A stretch of 63,814 nt of DNA from an uncultured Bacteroides sp. (lineage in GTDB: Bacteria; Bacteroidota; Bacteroidia; Bacteroidales; Bacteroidaceae): NCBI GenBank assembly GCA_944322355.1, contig CALUOT010000008.1, positions 1 through 63,814 on the forward strand, read 5' to 3'. Position 1 is the stretch's first letter. Each line of letters opens with the position of its first letter. Under the pieces are notes generated by a model. It was given only the letters and a program-made list of their open reading frames with translations. It was not told the origin of the DNA and made no database searches. The position numbers were made by a program, and so were the translations under genes. This document shows, in pieces, positions 16,104 to 24,052 of the stretch.

Positions 16104-17111
16104 ATGATACGTATACTTGTCGTCCTTTTGCTGATGTTTTTCCCCGTAGCCTTGCCGGCACAGGAGGCTACGGATACCCCCCGCCGCGGGGAAGGCATAT
16201 CGACCTTTTTGGAACGCAACCATCGTCCGGGCCGGGCCTATTACAAAGAGTTTCTGGAACTGAACAAGAAACGACTGTGCGGTAAGACGGAACTTCGCTA
16301 CGGGGTGAAGTATGTGTTGCCTCCCTTGCATGAGAAGGGAAAGCAGACCGCTTCGGGCGGGAAAGGGAAGAAACGCGTGGTGCGTGAGCCTCTGTTCGGC
16401 AAGAAGCTGGACGAGGTGGAGGTGACCAGCAACCGGCTGGCGGGGGCGTGCTTCTACATCTCCAGTGGACATGGTGGTCCCGACCCGGGGGCTATCGGCA
16501 AGGTAGGGCGGCACGAACTGCATGAGGACGAATATGCCTACGATGTGGCTCTTCGCCTGGCCCGCAACCTGATGCAGGAGGGAGCCGAAGTACGTATCAT
16601 CATCCAGGACAAGAAAGACGGTATCCGCAACGACCGTTACCTGAACAACAGTACCCGCGAGACGTGCATGGGCGAACCCATTCCCCGGGGACAAGTGGCC
16701 CGGTTGAAGCAGCGGAGCGACAAGATTAACGCCCTGTATGCCCAAGACCGCAAGAAGTATAAGTATTGTCGCGGCATCTTCCTGCACGTGGACAGCCGGG
16801 GCAAACGGGCGCAGGTGGATGTGTTCTTCTACCATGCCGAGGGCAGTACCCAAGGACGTCGGTTGGCCAAGACCGTGCGCGATGTCTTCGAACAGAAGTA
16901 TCACCAGCACCAGCCGGGACGTGGCTTCGAAGGCTCCGTCAGCTCGCGCAACCTTTATGTGCTGAAGAATACGACTCCCGTAGGCTTGTTCGTGGAGTTG
17001 GGCAACATACAGAATACCTTCGACCAACGCCGCTTTGTCATTGCCGACAATCGTCAGGCTTTAGCCAACTGGCTGACGGAGGGGTTGGTGAAGGATTATA
17101 GAAGTAAATGA
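16104..17111 (+). CDS. N-acetylmuramoyl-L-alanine amidase, exported
   Basis: About 335 residues from the ATG at 16104, chosen because it opens a clear signal peptide (MIRILVVLLLMFFPVALPAQ); an upstream TTG at 16062 would add 14 residues before it. The amidase_3-type zinc domain spans about residues 115-330: FYISSGHGGPDPGAIG (zinc His), HEDEYAYDVALRLARNL (Glu) and LHVDSRGKRAQV (His). It cuts the amide between MurNAc and the stem peptide. A LysM-like or linker N-terminal part (residues 35-110, YGVKYVLPP) precedes it. Its stop overlaps the LytTR gene start (ATGA). Confidence 0.87.
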   Translation: MIRILVVLLLMFFPVALPAQEATDTPRRGEGISTFLERNHRPGRAYYKEFLELNKKRLCGKTELRYGVKYVLPPLHEKGKQTASGGKGKKRVVREPLFGKKLDEVEVTSNRLAGACFYISSGHGGPDPGAIGKVGRHELHEDEYAYDVALRLARNLMQEGAEVRIIIQDKKDGIRNDRYLNNSTRETCMGEPIPRGQVARLKQRSDKINALYAQDRKKYKYCRGIFLHVDSRGKRAQVDVFFYHAEGSTQGRRLAKTVRDVFEQKYHQHQPGRGFEGSVSSRNLYVLKNTTPVGLFVELGNIQNTFDQRRFVIADNRQALANWLTEGLVKDYRSK

Positions 17112-17131
17112 AGAATGAAGAACGAAGAATG
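17105..17131. repeat. Partial interspersed repeat R3 at gene junction
   Basis: AAATGAAGAATGAAGAACG-type words, a single arm of the R family, spanning the amidase stop and the first codons of the LytTR gene. Confidence 0.65.
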
Positions 17132-18037
17132 ATGATTGGGATTATGTCGAGCCGATGGACAGCATGGTGGCGGTCGGCTTATCCGGCCGCCATTCCTTCG
17201 TGGAAGGTCGTGGTGGTGCCTGCCGTCATCGTCTTCTTTGTGCTCTACGGATTGCAACCTTTCGGCATTGCGCAGATAACGAGCGGGAAGCTGTGGGTCA
17301 CGCTGGGGGCGGCGGGTATATCGGCGGCGGTTTCCTCTCTCTTTGCCTGGGGCTTGCCGCATGTGTTTCCCCGCTACTATGCGGAGGAACATTGGACGCT
17401 GGGCAAGGAGGTGCTTAGCACACTGGAACTGCTTCTGCTGATTACCGTCGGCGTATGGCTCTACGTGGCTTGGCTCACGGGGATGATGCCCGATGTCCGT
17501 CTGTTCTTCCTCGTGCTGCTTTGGGTGCTGATATTATCGGTCTTTCCCATCGTGCTCTTTGCGATGTGGAACCGTAATATCCAGTTGGCACGCCATTTGC
17601 GCGAGGCCACGGAAATGAACCAACGCCTGCCCGTGCAATCGAGCCCTGAAACCGATGCCATTTGTCCCACCGAACCCCTGCTGTTTGCGGGAAGCACGAA
17701 AGAGACGCTGGAGGTAGATGCCTCCTTATTTCTTTATGCCGAGGCCGAAGGCAACTACGTTCACTTCCATTATCTATCTTCCAAGGACAACCGTCCCATC
17801 GGCAAGCTCGTCCGCCTCACCATGAAGCAGGCCGAAGCGGCGGTAGACTCCTGTCCATACGTCATCCGTTGCCATCGGGCTTTCTTGGTCAACCTCCACC
17901 GGGTGACGAAGGTGGACGGTAACCTGCAAGGCTATCGCCTGCGGCTGGAAGGGTGCGGGACCGAAGTGCCTGTGTCGCGTGCTTACGCCAAGGCGGTAAA
18001 AAAATTAATGAAGAATAGCCGCTACGCGGCGAAATGA
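17108..18037 (+). CDS. Membrane-anchored LytTR transcriptional regulator
   Basis: 309 residues. Four hydrophobic segments lie between about residues 30 and 165 (VVVVPAVIVFFVLYG; VTLGAAGISAAVSSLFAWG; LLLLITVGVWLYVAWL; FFLVLLWVLILSVFPIVLF). The C-terminal LytTR DNA-binding domain spans about 205-305 (LFLYAEAEGNYVHFHYL, CHRAFLVNLHRV, VPVSRAYAKAVKKLM). The ATG at 17108 overlaps the amidase stop, so translation is probably coupled; later Mets at codons 8, 9 and 13 are alternatives. Both termini are built from the R repeat: codons 1-8 at 17108-17131 and the last ~8 codons from R4. It likely links a membrane signal to wall or surface genes (inference). Confidence 0.83.
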   Translation: MKNEERRMMIGIMSSRWTAWWRSAYPAAIPSWKVVVVPAVIVFFVLYGLQPFGIAQITSGKLWVTLGAAGISAAVSSLFAWGLPHVFPRYYAEEHWTLGKEVLSTLELLLLITVGVWLYVAWLTGMMPDVRLFFLVLLWVLILSVFPIVLFAMWNRNIQLARHLREATEMNQRLPVQSSPETDAICPTEPLLFAGSTKETLEVDASLFLYAEAEGNYVHFHYLSSKDNRPIGKLVRLTMKQAEAAVDSCPYVIRCHRAFLVNLHRVTKVDGNLQGYRLRLEGCGTEVPVSRAYAKAVKKLMKNSRYAAK

Positions 18038-18091
18038 AGAATTCTCACGTCGCATGACTCATTCTTCATTCTTCGTTCTTCATTCTTCATT
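18007..18091. repeat. Interspersed palindromic repeat, copy R4
   Basis: AATGAAGAAT, a short inner hairpin (GCCGCTACGCGGC), GAAGAATTCTCACGTCGCATGA, then ATTCTTCATTCTTCGTTCTTC and CATTCTTCATTT. Its left arm encodes the last residues of the LytTR protein. Confidence 0.85.
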
Positions 18092-18179
18092 TATCACAGA
18101 TTCCTGCCATCTGTCCCAACTATTTTTCCCATTGAAAATCAAGGCGTATGTTTGCATCGAACTAAAAAACATACGTTTT

Positions 18180-18587
18180 ATGAGAACATTACTAATTACT
18201 CTTTGTGCCTGCCTTCTGACGGTAGGCACGCAGGCGCAAAGCCTGACGCTTGAAGTACGCGACATCGACCGGCCGACCGGTACGCTGTATGTCGCCATCT
18301 ATTCCTCTGCCGAGACTTTCCTCTCCCGTCCCCTTACGGGCTTCCGGGTGGAGGTGAAAGACAAGCAGATGTCCATTCCCTGCCAAGGCCTGCCCGCAGG
18401 CACGTATGCGCTCTGCCTCTTTCAGGACGTGAACGGCAACGGTACGCTGGACACGGGTGCATACGGCATCCCCACGGAACCGACCGGATTCAGCAACGAT
18501 GCCCAAGGGGTGATGGGGCCTCCCGATTTCGAGTCGTGCAGCTTCACCCTGCGGCAGGACACCACGGTGGTCGTACATCTAAGGTGA
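18180..18587 (+). CDS. DUF2141-type secreted protein
   Basis: 135 residues from the ATG at 18180, which opens a signal peptide (MRTLLITLCACLLTVGTQAQ). The mature part is a single DUF2141 beta-sandwich: LTLEVRDIDRPTGTLYVAIY at the start, LPAGTYALCLFQDVNGNGTLD in the middle and the family-typical YGIPTEPTGFSNDA. The function of DUF2141 is unknown; the proteins are periplasmic or surface. Upstream ATGs in frame (18054) would destroy the signal peptide and overlap R4. Array C and a TonB-dependent receptor gene follow. Confidence 0.83.
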   Translation: MRTLLITLCACLLTVGTQAQSLTLEVRDIDRPTGTLYVAIYSSAETFLSRPLTGFRVEVKDKQMSIPCQGLPAGTYALCLFQDVNGNGTLDTGAYGIPTEPTGFSNDAQGVMGPPDFESCSFTLRQDTTVVVHLR

Positions 18588-18610
18588 CCTTCCTAAGACT
18601 GGTGTCTGAC

Positions 18611-18742
18611 ACTTCCCATGGGTCCCGGCGAGACCTCCCATGGGTCTCCTTGGGACCACTGATAGGTCCGGCCCGGACCAATGGGAGGTCCCAAGCGGAC
18701 CAATCAGTGGTCCGAGGCGGACCAGGCTTTGGGAAAAGTTGG
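18611..18742. repeat. Tandem array C: 6 units, period 22 bp
   Basis: Units begin at 18611, 18633, 18655, 18677, 18699 and 18721, each following the pattern ACC-N7-GGTCC-N5-GG with changes. CCCATGGG in units 1-2 and GGTCC/GGACC elsewhere give inverted words. It fills the gap between the DUF2141 gene and the receptor gene; a weaker seventh unit may precede at 18589. Confidence 0.92.
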
Positions 18743-18787
18743 TCCAATCATCTATCTAATAATCAATCTACTACAAAATATCCGTTT

Positions 18788-20692
18788 ATGAAGTATATCC
18801 TCCTGATTCTCTTACTGGGATGCTGCAGCCTGCATTTCCTGTCGGCGCAGACGGTGAGCGACACCGTGCGCCTGACGTTCTATACCGATACCGTAACACT
18901 GAACGAGGTGGTGGTGGCCAAACGACGTACGCCCGCCGCCAACAGCCGATGGAGCGACCTGCATCCCGTGGAACTGGTGACCGTGGGCGGGGCGAATGGC
19001 GACTTCTTCAAAGCCTTGCAGACGTTGCCCGGCACGCAGACGCAGGGCGAGACGGGGCATCTGCTGGTGCGCGGAGGCAGCAGTGAGGAGACGCAGACCT
19101 ACATCGACGGCCTGCACGTGCTGAAACCTTATACGTCGGTGGGCATCAACTCGGCAGCGCGGGGCCGATATTCCACCTTCCTGTTTAGCGGCATCAACCT
19201 GGCTTCGGGCGGGGCGCCGCTGGAGTATGGGCAAGCCCTGTCCGCCGTGCTCCCTTTGGAGACGAAGGACGAAAGTCCGGTGACGAAGCTGGGAGTCAAT
19301 GCCTCCGTGATGGGCGTAGGCGGGGGCGGCACGCGGGCTTTCGGCCGTGGTTCGCTCTCGGCGGACCTGACCTATCAGAACTTGGGACTCTATAATAAGG
19401 TATATAGCGGACGGTGTGATTTCGAGGAGCCTTATAAAATGTTCTCCGCCGCTGCGCAATTCCGCCTGGAGCCCGCCGAGGGGAGCTTGCTGAAAGTGTA
19501 CGGCCAATACGACCGCACCGACTTCTCCACCTACGAGGGAGAAGACACCACCCGTCGGCTTTTCACCTTGGGCGAGGATAATGCCTACCTGAACACGACG
19601 TTCCGCCGGACTGCCGACTGTTGGCAATGGTGGGCAGGAGCGGCCTTTTCCTACAACCGGCAGGGGATAACAGGAGCGGCACAGGCGGACGACCGTTGGC
19701 AGGAGCGTCAGATGGAGCTGCATGTCAAGGCGGTGGTTTCGCATCAGCCGGGGCCGAAGTTCCGCTGGTCGGGAGGAGCGGAGAGCTTTGTGCGTCGCTA
19801 TGAGAATGGGTATCGTTGGGGAGAGAGCGCTACGGAGGGGCGGGTGCGTCCGGTGGTGTCGGCCGCCTTCTTGTCTGCCTCGTGGTTTCCTTGGGAGCGG
19901 TTGAAGGCGGAAGGTTCCGTGCGGATGGAGTCGACGCGGCCCGGCGGACGATGGACGTTTTCTCCTCGTGCGGCCCTGAACTATTACGTGGGCGATGCCG
20001 TGTTGTCGGCTACTGTGGGGCGATACACCCAGCAGGCGGAGATGAAGTATCTGGCTCTGAATCCTGCGCTGAATACCTCTACTTGTTGGCAATACAACAT
20101 GGGGGCACAGTATAGCCGGGGCGGACGCATGGGCAAGGCGGAAGTGTATTATAAGGATTATGACCGTCTGTCCCTGTGGCAAGGGGCCGGACTTACTTCG
20201 TTGGGGTATGGCTACAGCCGGGGCTTCGACCTCTTCTACTCCGACCGTGCTTTGCTGAAGCACGTGGAGTATCGATTGTCGTACACTTACAACGTGTCCC
20301 GCCGTCGTTACCTGGAGTATGACGAAATGACTACGCCTCAGTATGCCACGCGCCACAATGCCTCCGTGGTTGTCAAGTGGACTATCCCCCGCTTGCGCCT
20401 CGTGCTTGGCCTGACGGACACCTACACCAGCGGTCGCCCTTGGCACAACCCGGCGCGTCCCGGCCTGATGAACGACGAGGTGAAGCCCTATAACAGTCTG
20501 GACATCGGACTGACGTTCCTGCCCAGCCCGAAGGTCATCATCCATGCTTCGGCCACGAACGTCCTGTGCCGACGCAACGAGTTCGGGCGGGTGGACGGGC
20601 GTCCGGTGCTGGCTTCGGCCGACCATCTCTTCTACATCGGCGTGTTCATTACCCTGGGGAAGCGGGCGGCCTATGAGGTGTCGAACTTTTAG
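18788..20692 (+). CDS. TonB-dependent outer-membrane receptor
   Basis: 634 residues from the ATG at 18788, which opens a signal peptide (MKYILLILLLGCCSLHFLSAQ). A plug domain follows: TLNEVVVAKRRTP (TonB-box-like region), ALQTLPGTQTQGETGHLLVRGG, TQTYIDGLHV, then a beta-barrel of about 450 residues. It lacks the carboxypeptidase-like N-terminal extension of SusC proteins and is shorter than them, so it resembles small siderophore- or vitamin-type receptors. Ligand unknown. It follows DUF2141 and array C on the same strand and converges on the HEPN gene, overlapping by 4 bp. Confidence 0.85.
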   Translation: MKYILLILLLGCCSLHFLSAQTVSDTVRLTFYTDTVTLNEVVVAKRRTPAANSRWSDLHPVELVTVGGANGDFFKALQTLPGTQTQGETGHLLVRGGSSEETQTYIDGLHVLKPYTSVGINSAARGRYSTFLFSGINLASGGAPLEYGQALSAVLPLETKDESPVTKLGVNASVMGVGGGGTRAFGRGSLSADLTYQNLGLYNKVYSGRCDFEEPYKMFSAAAQFRLEPAEGSLLKVYGQYDRTDFSTYEGEDTTRRLFTLGEDNAYLNTTFRRTADCWQWWAGAAFSYNRQGITGAAQADDRWQERQMELHVKAVVSHQPGPKFRWSGGAESFVRRYENGYRWGESATEGRVRPVVSAAFLSASWFPWERLKAEGSVRMESTRPGGRWTFSPRAALNYYVGDAVLSATVGRYTQQAEMKYLALNPALNTSTCWQYNMGAQYSRGGRMGKAEVYYKDYDRLSLWQGAGLTSLGYGYSRGFDLFYSDRALLKHVEYRLSYTYNVSRRRYLEYDEMTTPQYATRHNASVVVKWTIPRLRLVLGLTDTYTSGRPWHNPARPGLMNDEVKPYNSLDIGLTFLPSPKVIIHASATNVLCRRNEFGRVDGRPVLASADHLFYIGVFITLGKRAAYEVSNF

Positions 20693-21126
20693 GCGTCAAT
20701 CAGGGCCTTCAGCTTAGCCAGCAATCGTTCGGTTTTGGGAAATAAGGGAAGAATGTCTTCCTCTTCCCAATCGAACATATCATCATAGTCGCCTGATTGT
20801 CTCATGTTCAGCAGTCTGGAGGCCAATCGGGAATCTTCTTTGTCAAGCAGTCCTTTGACTACGAATTCTTGACCCAATAGTCCTATCAGTCCTTTGACTA
20901 CGAATTCTTGACCCAATAGTCCTATCAGTCCTGCATGACTTTTGGTAGAGAAACCTTTCTGAATCATTAAAGCGGATGCCATATGAAACACGGCATAATA
21001 TAGTCTGTTGGCTACCAGGCTCCAATGTTTCAAACGGGCATTGTCACGGGCTTCGGTCATTGCATTCTCCGATTTCTGTATCCGGTAGGCAATGATAGCT
21101 CTTTTATCGTCTGCAGTTAGTGCCAT
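20689..21126 (-). CDS. HEPN-domain protein with internal 13-residue duplication
   Basis: 145 residues. HEPN motif RLYYAVFH near residue 42 (R-x6-H, the putative RNase centre), followed by the usual MIQKGFSTKSHAGL. A 13-residue segment, GLIGLLGQEFVVK, is present twice in direct succession and arises from an exact 39-bp duplication. HEPN proteins act with MNT nucleotidyltransferases as toxin-antitoxin-like pairs; the MNT gene lies upstream with a 10-bp overlap. The extra copy falls in the helix after the active site and may alter activity. Confidence 0.85.
   Translation of the reverse strand: MALTADDKRAIIAYRIQKSENAMTEARDNARLKHWSLVANRLYYAVFHMASALMIQKGFSTKSHAGLIGLLGQEFVVKGLIGLLGQEFVVKGLLDKEDSRLASRLLNMRQSGDYDDMFDWEEEDILPLFPKTERLLAKLKALIDA
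20851..20928. repeat. Exact 39-bp tandem duplication inside HEPN gene
   Basis: Copies at 20851-20889 and 20890-20928 are identical, in frame and coding for 13 residues each. Identity suggests a recent slip or an unstable, perhaps phase-variable, site. Confidence 0.97.
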
Positions 21127-21443
21127 AATATAATTTTGTCTTGATTAACTTCGTGGTAGAAGGGGGTGATGCGTCTCTTTTCCCAATCACGGTAAGTATA
21201 TAGCAGCGGATTGATTTCTTCCCCCAGTTTCCAGCCTAATTCTATCAGCGGATAGGCCACTTCGTCAAAGTCGCCGTGAACAATCCGGTCTTTGTCCATC
21301 AATATCAGGATGTCCCAGTCCGATTCGGTACGGGCTTCTCCACGTGCTTGCGAACCGAAGAGGTAGGCACTGCTTCCGGCAGGCATGACGTCACGCAGGG
21401 TGTCTTTAATGGCTTGTAGGATGGAGGTTGATGTAAGTTTCAT
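21117..21443 (-). CDS. MNT-type minimal nucleotidyltransferase (HEPN partner)
   Basis: 108 residues. The nucleotidyltransferase motif is clear: LFGSQARGEARTESDWDILI (GS-x-D-x-D type) at about residues 29-48. In known HEPN/MNT pairs the MNT partner modifies (AMPylates) and silences the HEPN toxin. First gene of the pair, overlapping HEPN by 10 bp. A TAACTTTG promoter box lies 26 bp upstream. Normal length. Confidence 0.88.
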   Translation of the reverse strand: MKLTSTSILQAIKDTLRDVMPAGSSAYLFGSQARGEARTESDWDILILMDKDRIVHGDFDEVAYPLIELGWKLGEEINPLLYTYRDWEKRRITPFYHEVNQDKIILWH

Positions 21444-21469
21444 GGGCGAATGTCATTTCTTTGTCATCA

Positions 21470-21477
21470 CAAAGTTA
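21470..21477 (-). promoter_or_regulatory. -7 box (TAACTTTG) of MNT-HEPN operon
   Basis: Complement of CAAAGTTA. No spaced -33 TTTG; the ABC terminator lies just upstream. Confidence 0.5.
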
Positions 21478-21501
21478 AGTATTTTAAGGATAAAGAAAAA
21501 G

Positions 21502-21526
21502 AATCCCCGACAAAATGTCGGGGATT
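21502..21526 (-). terminator. Intrinsic terminator of ABC transporter operon
   Basis: Perfect 11-bp stem AATCCCCGACA / TGTCGGGGATT with a 3-nt loop; on the minus strand a CTTTTTCTTT tract follows. Confidence 0.9.
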
Positions 21527-21552
21527 TAGGCTTTGTTTAGGAAATCAGGAAA

Positions 21553-22284
21553 TCACTGCACCTCTTCCTTGATTTCCTCCTCCACCCGCACGTTGAAGTA
21601 GTCCTCCAGTTCCTTTTCGGCGGAATTGTCGTGGTTGTCGATGTCGCGCAGGATGATGCCGTGCTCCAGCAGGGCGATGCGGGGACAGATGTCCACCGTG
21701 TGGTTCAGGTTGTGGCTGGAGATGAGTACCGTGGCTCCGTGCTCCTCGTTGTATTTCTGGAGCAGGTGCTTGATGATGGCCTGCGATGAAGGGTCGAGGA
21801 AGTTGAACGGTTCGTCGAGGATGAGCAGGCGGGGGTGGTGAATCATGGCGGAGATGATGCCTATCTTCTGCTTGTTGCCCATGGAGTAGTTGCGGATGAA
21901 CTTCTTCTGCCCGATGACTTCGCCGTTCATGAAGCGCTCGAAGGGGCGCAGACGTTCGTCCACTTCCTCCTTCTTCAGTCCGTACATGCGGCCGATGAAG
22001 TAGAAGTACTCCTCCGGCGTCAGGTAGTCGATGAGGAAGCCGTCGTCGATGTAAGCGCCCGTGAAGGTCTTCCAGTCCTCGCTGCGGCTTACGTCGATGC
22101 CGTCCACCAGGACGCGGCCCCGGTCGGCCTGTAGGAGGTCGAGGATGAGGCGGAAGAGGGTGGTCTTGCCGGCTCCGTTGTTACCTACCAATCCCAACAT
22201 AGTGCCTGGGGCAATGGTATAGTTCTCTATGTCTACGGCGGTCTTGTCGCCGAATTTCTTTTGCAGTTGATGAATCTCTATCAT
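21553..22284 (-). CDS. ABC transporter ATP-binding protein
   Basis: 243 residues. Walker A GNNGAGKTT near residue 34, signature YSMGNKQKIG near 128 (SMGNKQ in place of LSGGQ, as in many ABC-2-type exporters), Walker B LLILDEPFNFLDP near 150, and the switch histidine in LISSHNLNH. It powers the membrane protein encoded upstream (DUF5687). The substrate is unknown. Array D lies between the two genes; a clean terminator follows, so this ends the operon. Confidence 0.92.
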   Translation of the reverse strand: MIEIHQLQKKFGDKTAVDIENYTIAPGTMLGLVGNNGAGKTTLFRLILDLLQADRGRVLVDGIDVSRSEDWKTFTGAYIDDGFLIDYLTPEEYFYFIGRMYGLKKEEVDERLRPFERFMNGEVIGQKKFIRNYSMGNKQKIGIISAMIHHPRLLILDEPFNFLDPSSQAIIKHLLQKYNEEHGATVLISSHNLNHTVDICPRIALLEHGIILRDIDNHDNSAEKELEDYFNVRVEEEIKEEVQ

Positions 22285-22329
22285 ATTTTCGTTGTCTTAA
22301 ATGGGTAAGTAATCCTGTTGAAACCGTCG

Positions 22330-22431
22330 CTACTGTGACGACCGAATCATCACTACTGTGACGGACGAGTTGTCACTACTGTGACGATGAGCCTGTCACT
22401 ACTGTCTTGTTTCGCCCCTCGCTACTGCCTA
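22330..22431. repeat. Tandem array D: 5 units, period 23 bp
   Basis: The word CTACTGTGACG or its start recurs at 22330, 22353, 22376, 22399 and 22422. Full units contain GTCAC-TACT-GTGAC, a palindrome around four bases. The fifth unit runs into the stop codon of the DUF5687 gene. The core resembles that of array F, also period 23. Confidence 0.9.
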
Positions 22432-23925
22432 CCGTTGACGGCTGTCGCGGAAGCCTTCCAGATTCTTGTAGCGGCGCTTCATGAAGCGGTGGTATACATT
22501 CTTTATCCACAGGCGGGAGGTGAGGATGAAACCTGCGCCAAGGACTATAAGGATGACATGGGTGACCGTCTCACCCCACAGCGCCTTGAACAGCACGTTC
22601 AGAAGCAGGGGTACGCCGATTACGGCAGCGGTGATGATGCCCTGCAGGCCCGTCCCTCCGTTCTGTCGGGTCGTCAGCTTGGTATTGAGGTCCACGGTGC
22701 GGGTGTTGTACACGGCCATCTGGAACAGGCCGAAGTAGATAGGCCCTGCGGTGAACAGTCCCCAGGCCACGCAGCTCAGCACCGTCAGCTTGCCCATCAC
22801 CATGGCGGGCGTCATCAGCACGAAGGGGATGAGGATGGCCAGGCTGTAGAGTGTGTACTTGGCGCGCAGCAGGGAGTAGATGGACTCCTTGCGGCTCATC
22901 AGCCCGTCGATGTAGTTGCCCTCATAGCCCATGATGGTGAGCAGGAACATGATGCCGAAGATGACGTAGTTGTAGATGAGGATAAAGTCCTTCATGCCCG
23001 TGGAGTCGTAAGCTTCGGTGAAGCTGAGCAGGGCGCTGAAGGCCAGTACCAGGAGGACAATGGTGCGCAGGGATGTTTTGCATATCTTGTTGCGCAGCAT
23101 CATCTTCATCTCCAGCCGGATGTATTCGCCTATCTCGCCGTAGCGGTCGAGGAACTTGTATTCGGACACCTTGCGGACTTTCACTGTGGTGTCCTCCACC
23201 TTGTTCAGTTCGTTGTAGACAAGGCCTGCCATGACGCGCCGGTTGATGAACCACAAGAGGGCAATCGCTGCCAACACCAAGAGGAAACTGAGCACACCTC
23301 CCGTGATGAAGCCTTCGCCCAGGGTGACCGACCAGTCGAACAGCGGGCTGTCGTCAGGGATGAACAGGGCGCAACCGATGGCACCGTACACGACCAGTGG
23401 CAGCGCGACCCACCACACCCGTTCGTTCATCAGCGTGCGGCATAGCAGGAACCAGTAGTTGTTCATCACCATCAGTAGCCAGACGCCAATGCTGTAGGTC
23501 ACGACACCCGCGACGCCATAGAAGCGTGCCACGGTGAGGATGGCGAAGGGCACGAAGAAGAAGAGCCATATCAGATTGAAACTGTGCAAGCCCGAACGCA
23601 GCAGCAGGCAGTCTATCAGCCTCGTGCGCCGTATGGGCAACAGCAGGTAGGGCTTTATCTCCTGCGTGGGTGTCTTTTGGAAAGGGAAGCGCATCAGGAA
23701 GTCGAGAGCCAGGAAGATGATGAGCGCACCGTTGATGAGGTGGTAGGGCTCGCGCGACTCTCCATCGAAGGCAAAGGCGAACATCGAACCGAAGAACACG
23801 AGATAGCCCGCCCAAAATACGCCCATGGCGTACATGAAGACGCGCCCGAACTTGTTCTTGTCGTACATCGGGTGGCGCTTGTCGGCCAGCTTGCCGTGGC
23901 GGCGGAGTTCTGAGAAGAGGGACAT
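22429..23925 (-). CDS. DUF5687-family ABC transporter membrane protein
   Basis: 498 residues with about 10 to 12 hydrophobic segments (for example VFMYAMGVFWAGYLVFFGSM, WLFFFVPFAILTVARF, LSFLLVLAAIALLWF). A cytosolic stretch in the middle (DTTVKVRKVSEYKFLDRYG) is followed by EYIRLEMKMMLRNK, a pattern I associate with DUF5687 proteins of Bacteroidota. It pairs with the ATPase downstream as an exporter. Substrate and direction are not known. Its 3' end forms part of array D; repeat R5 lies upstream. Confidence 0.85.
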   Translation of the reverse strand: MSLFSELRRHGKLADKRHPMYDKNKFGRVFMYAMGVFWAGYLVFFGSMFAFAFDGESREPYHLINGALIIFLALDFLMRFPFQKTPTQEIKPYLLLPIRRTRLIDCLLLRSGLHSFNLIWLFFFVPFAILTVARFYGVAGVVTYSIGVWLLMVMNNYWFLLCRTLMNERVWWVALPLVVYGAIGCALFIPDDSPLFDWSVTLGEGFITGGVLSFLLVLAAIALLWFINRRVMAGLVYNELNKVEDTTVKVRKVSEYKFLDRYGEIGEYIRLEMKMMLRNKICKTSLRTIVLLVLAFSALLSFTEAYDSTGMKDFILIYNYVIFGIMFLLTIMGYEGNYIDGLMSRKESIYSLLRAKYTLYSLAILIPFVLMTPAMVMGKLTVLSCVAWGLFTAGPIYFGLFQMAVYNTRTVDLNTKLTTRQNGGTGLQGIITAAVIGVPLLLNVLFKALWGETVTHVILIVLGAGFILTSRLWIKNVYHRFMKRRYKNLEGFRDSRQR

Positions 23926-23932
23926 GTTGTTA

Positions 23933-24043
23933 AATGAAGAATGAAGAGTTAAGAGTTAAGAATGAAGAATTAAGAATGAAGAATTAGGCTGCGCTGTCAT
24001 GCCGCATGGTAAATTCTTCATTCTTCGTTCTTCATTCTTCATT
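23933..24043. repeat. Interspersed palindromic repeat, copy R5 (longest)
   Basis: Left arm holds GAAGAATGAAGAGTTAAG and two more GAATGAAGAATTA words; the centre has CTGTCATGCCGCATGG; the right arm is AAATTCTTCATTCTTCGTTC then TTCATTCTTCATT. It fills the gap between the M16 peptidase gene and the DUF5687 gene, both on the minus strand. Confidence 0.88.
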
Positions 24044-24052
24044 AAATAAGTT

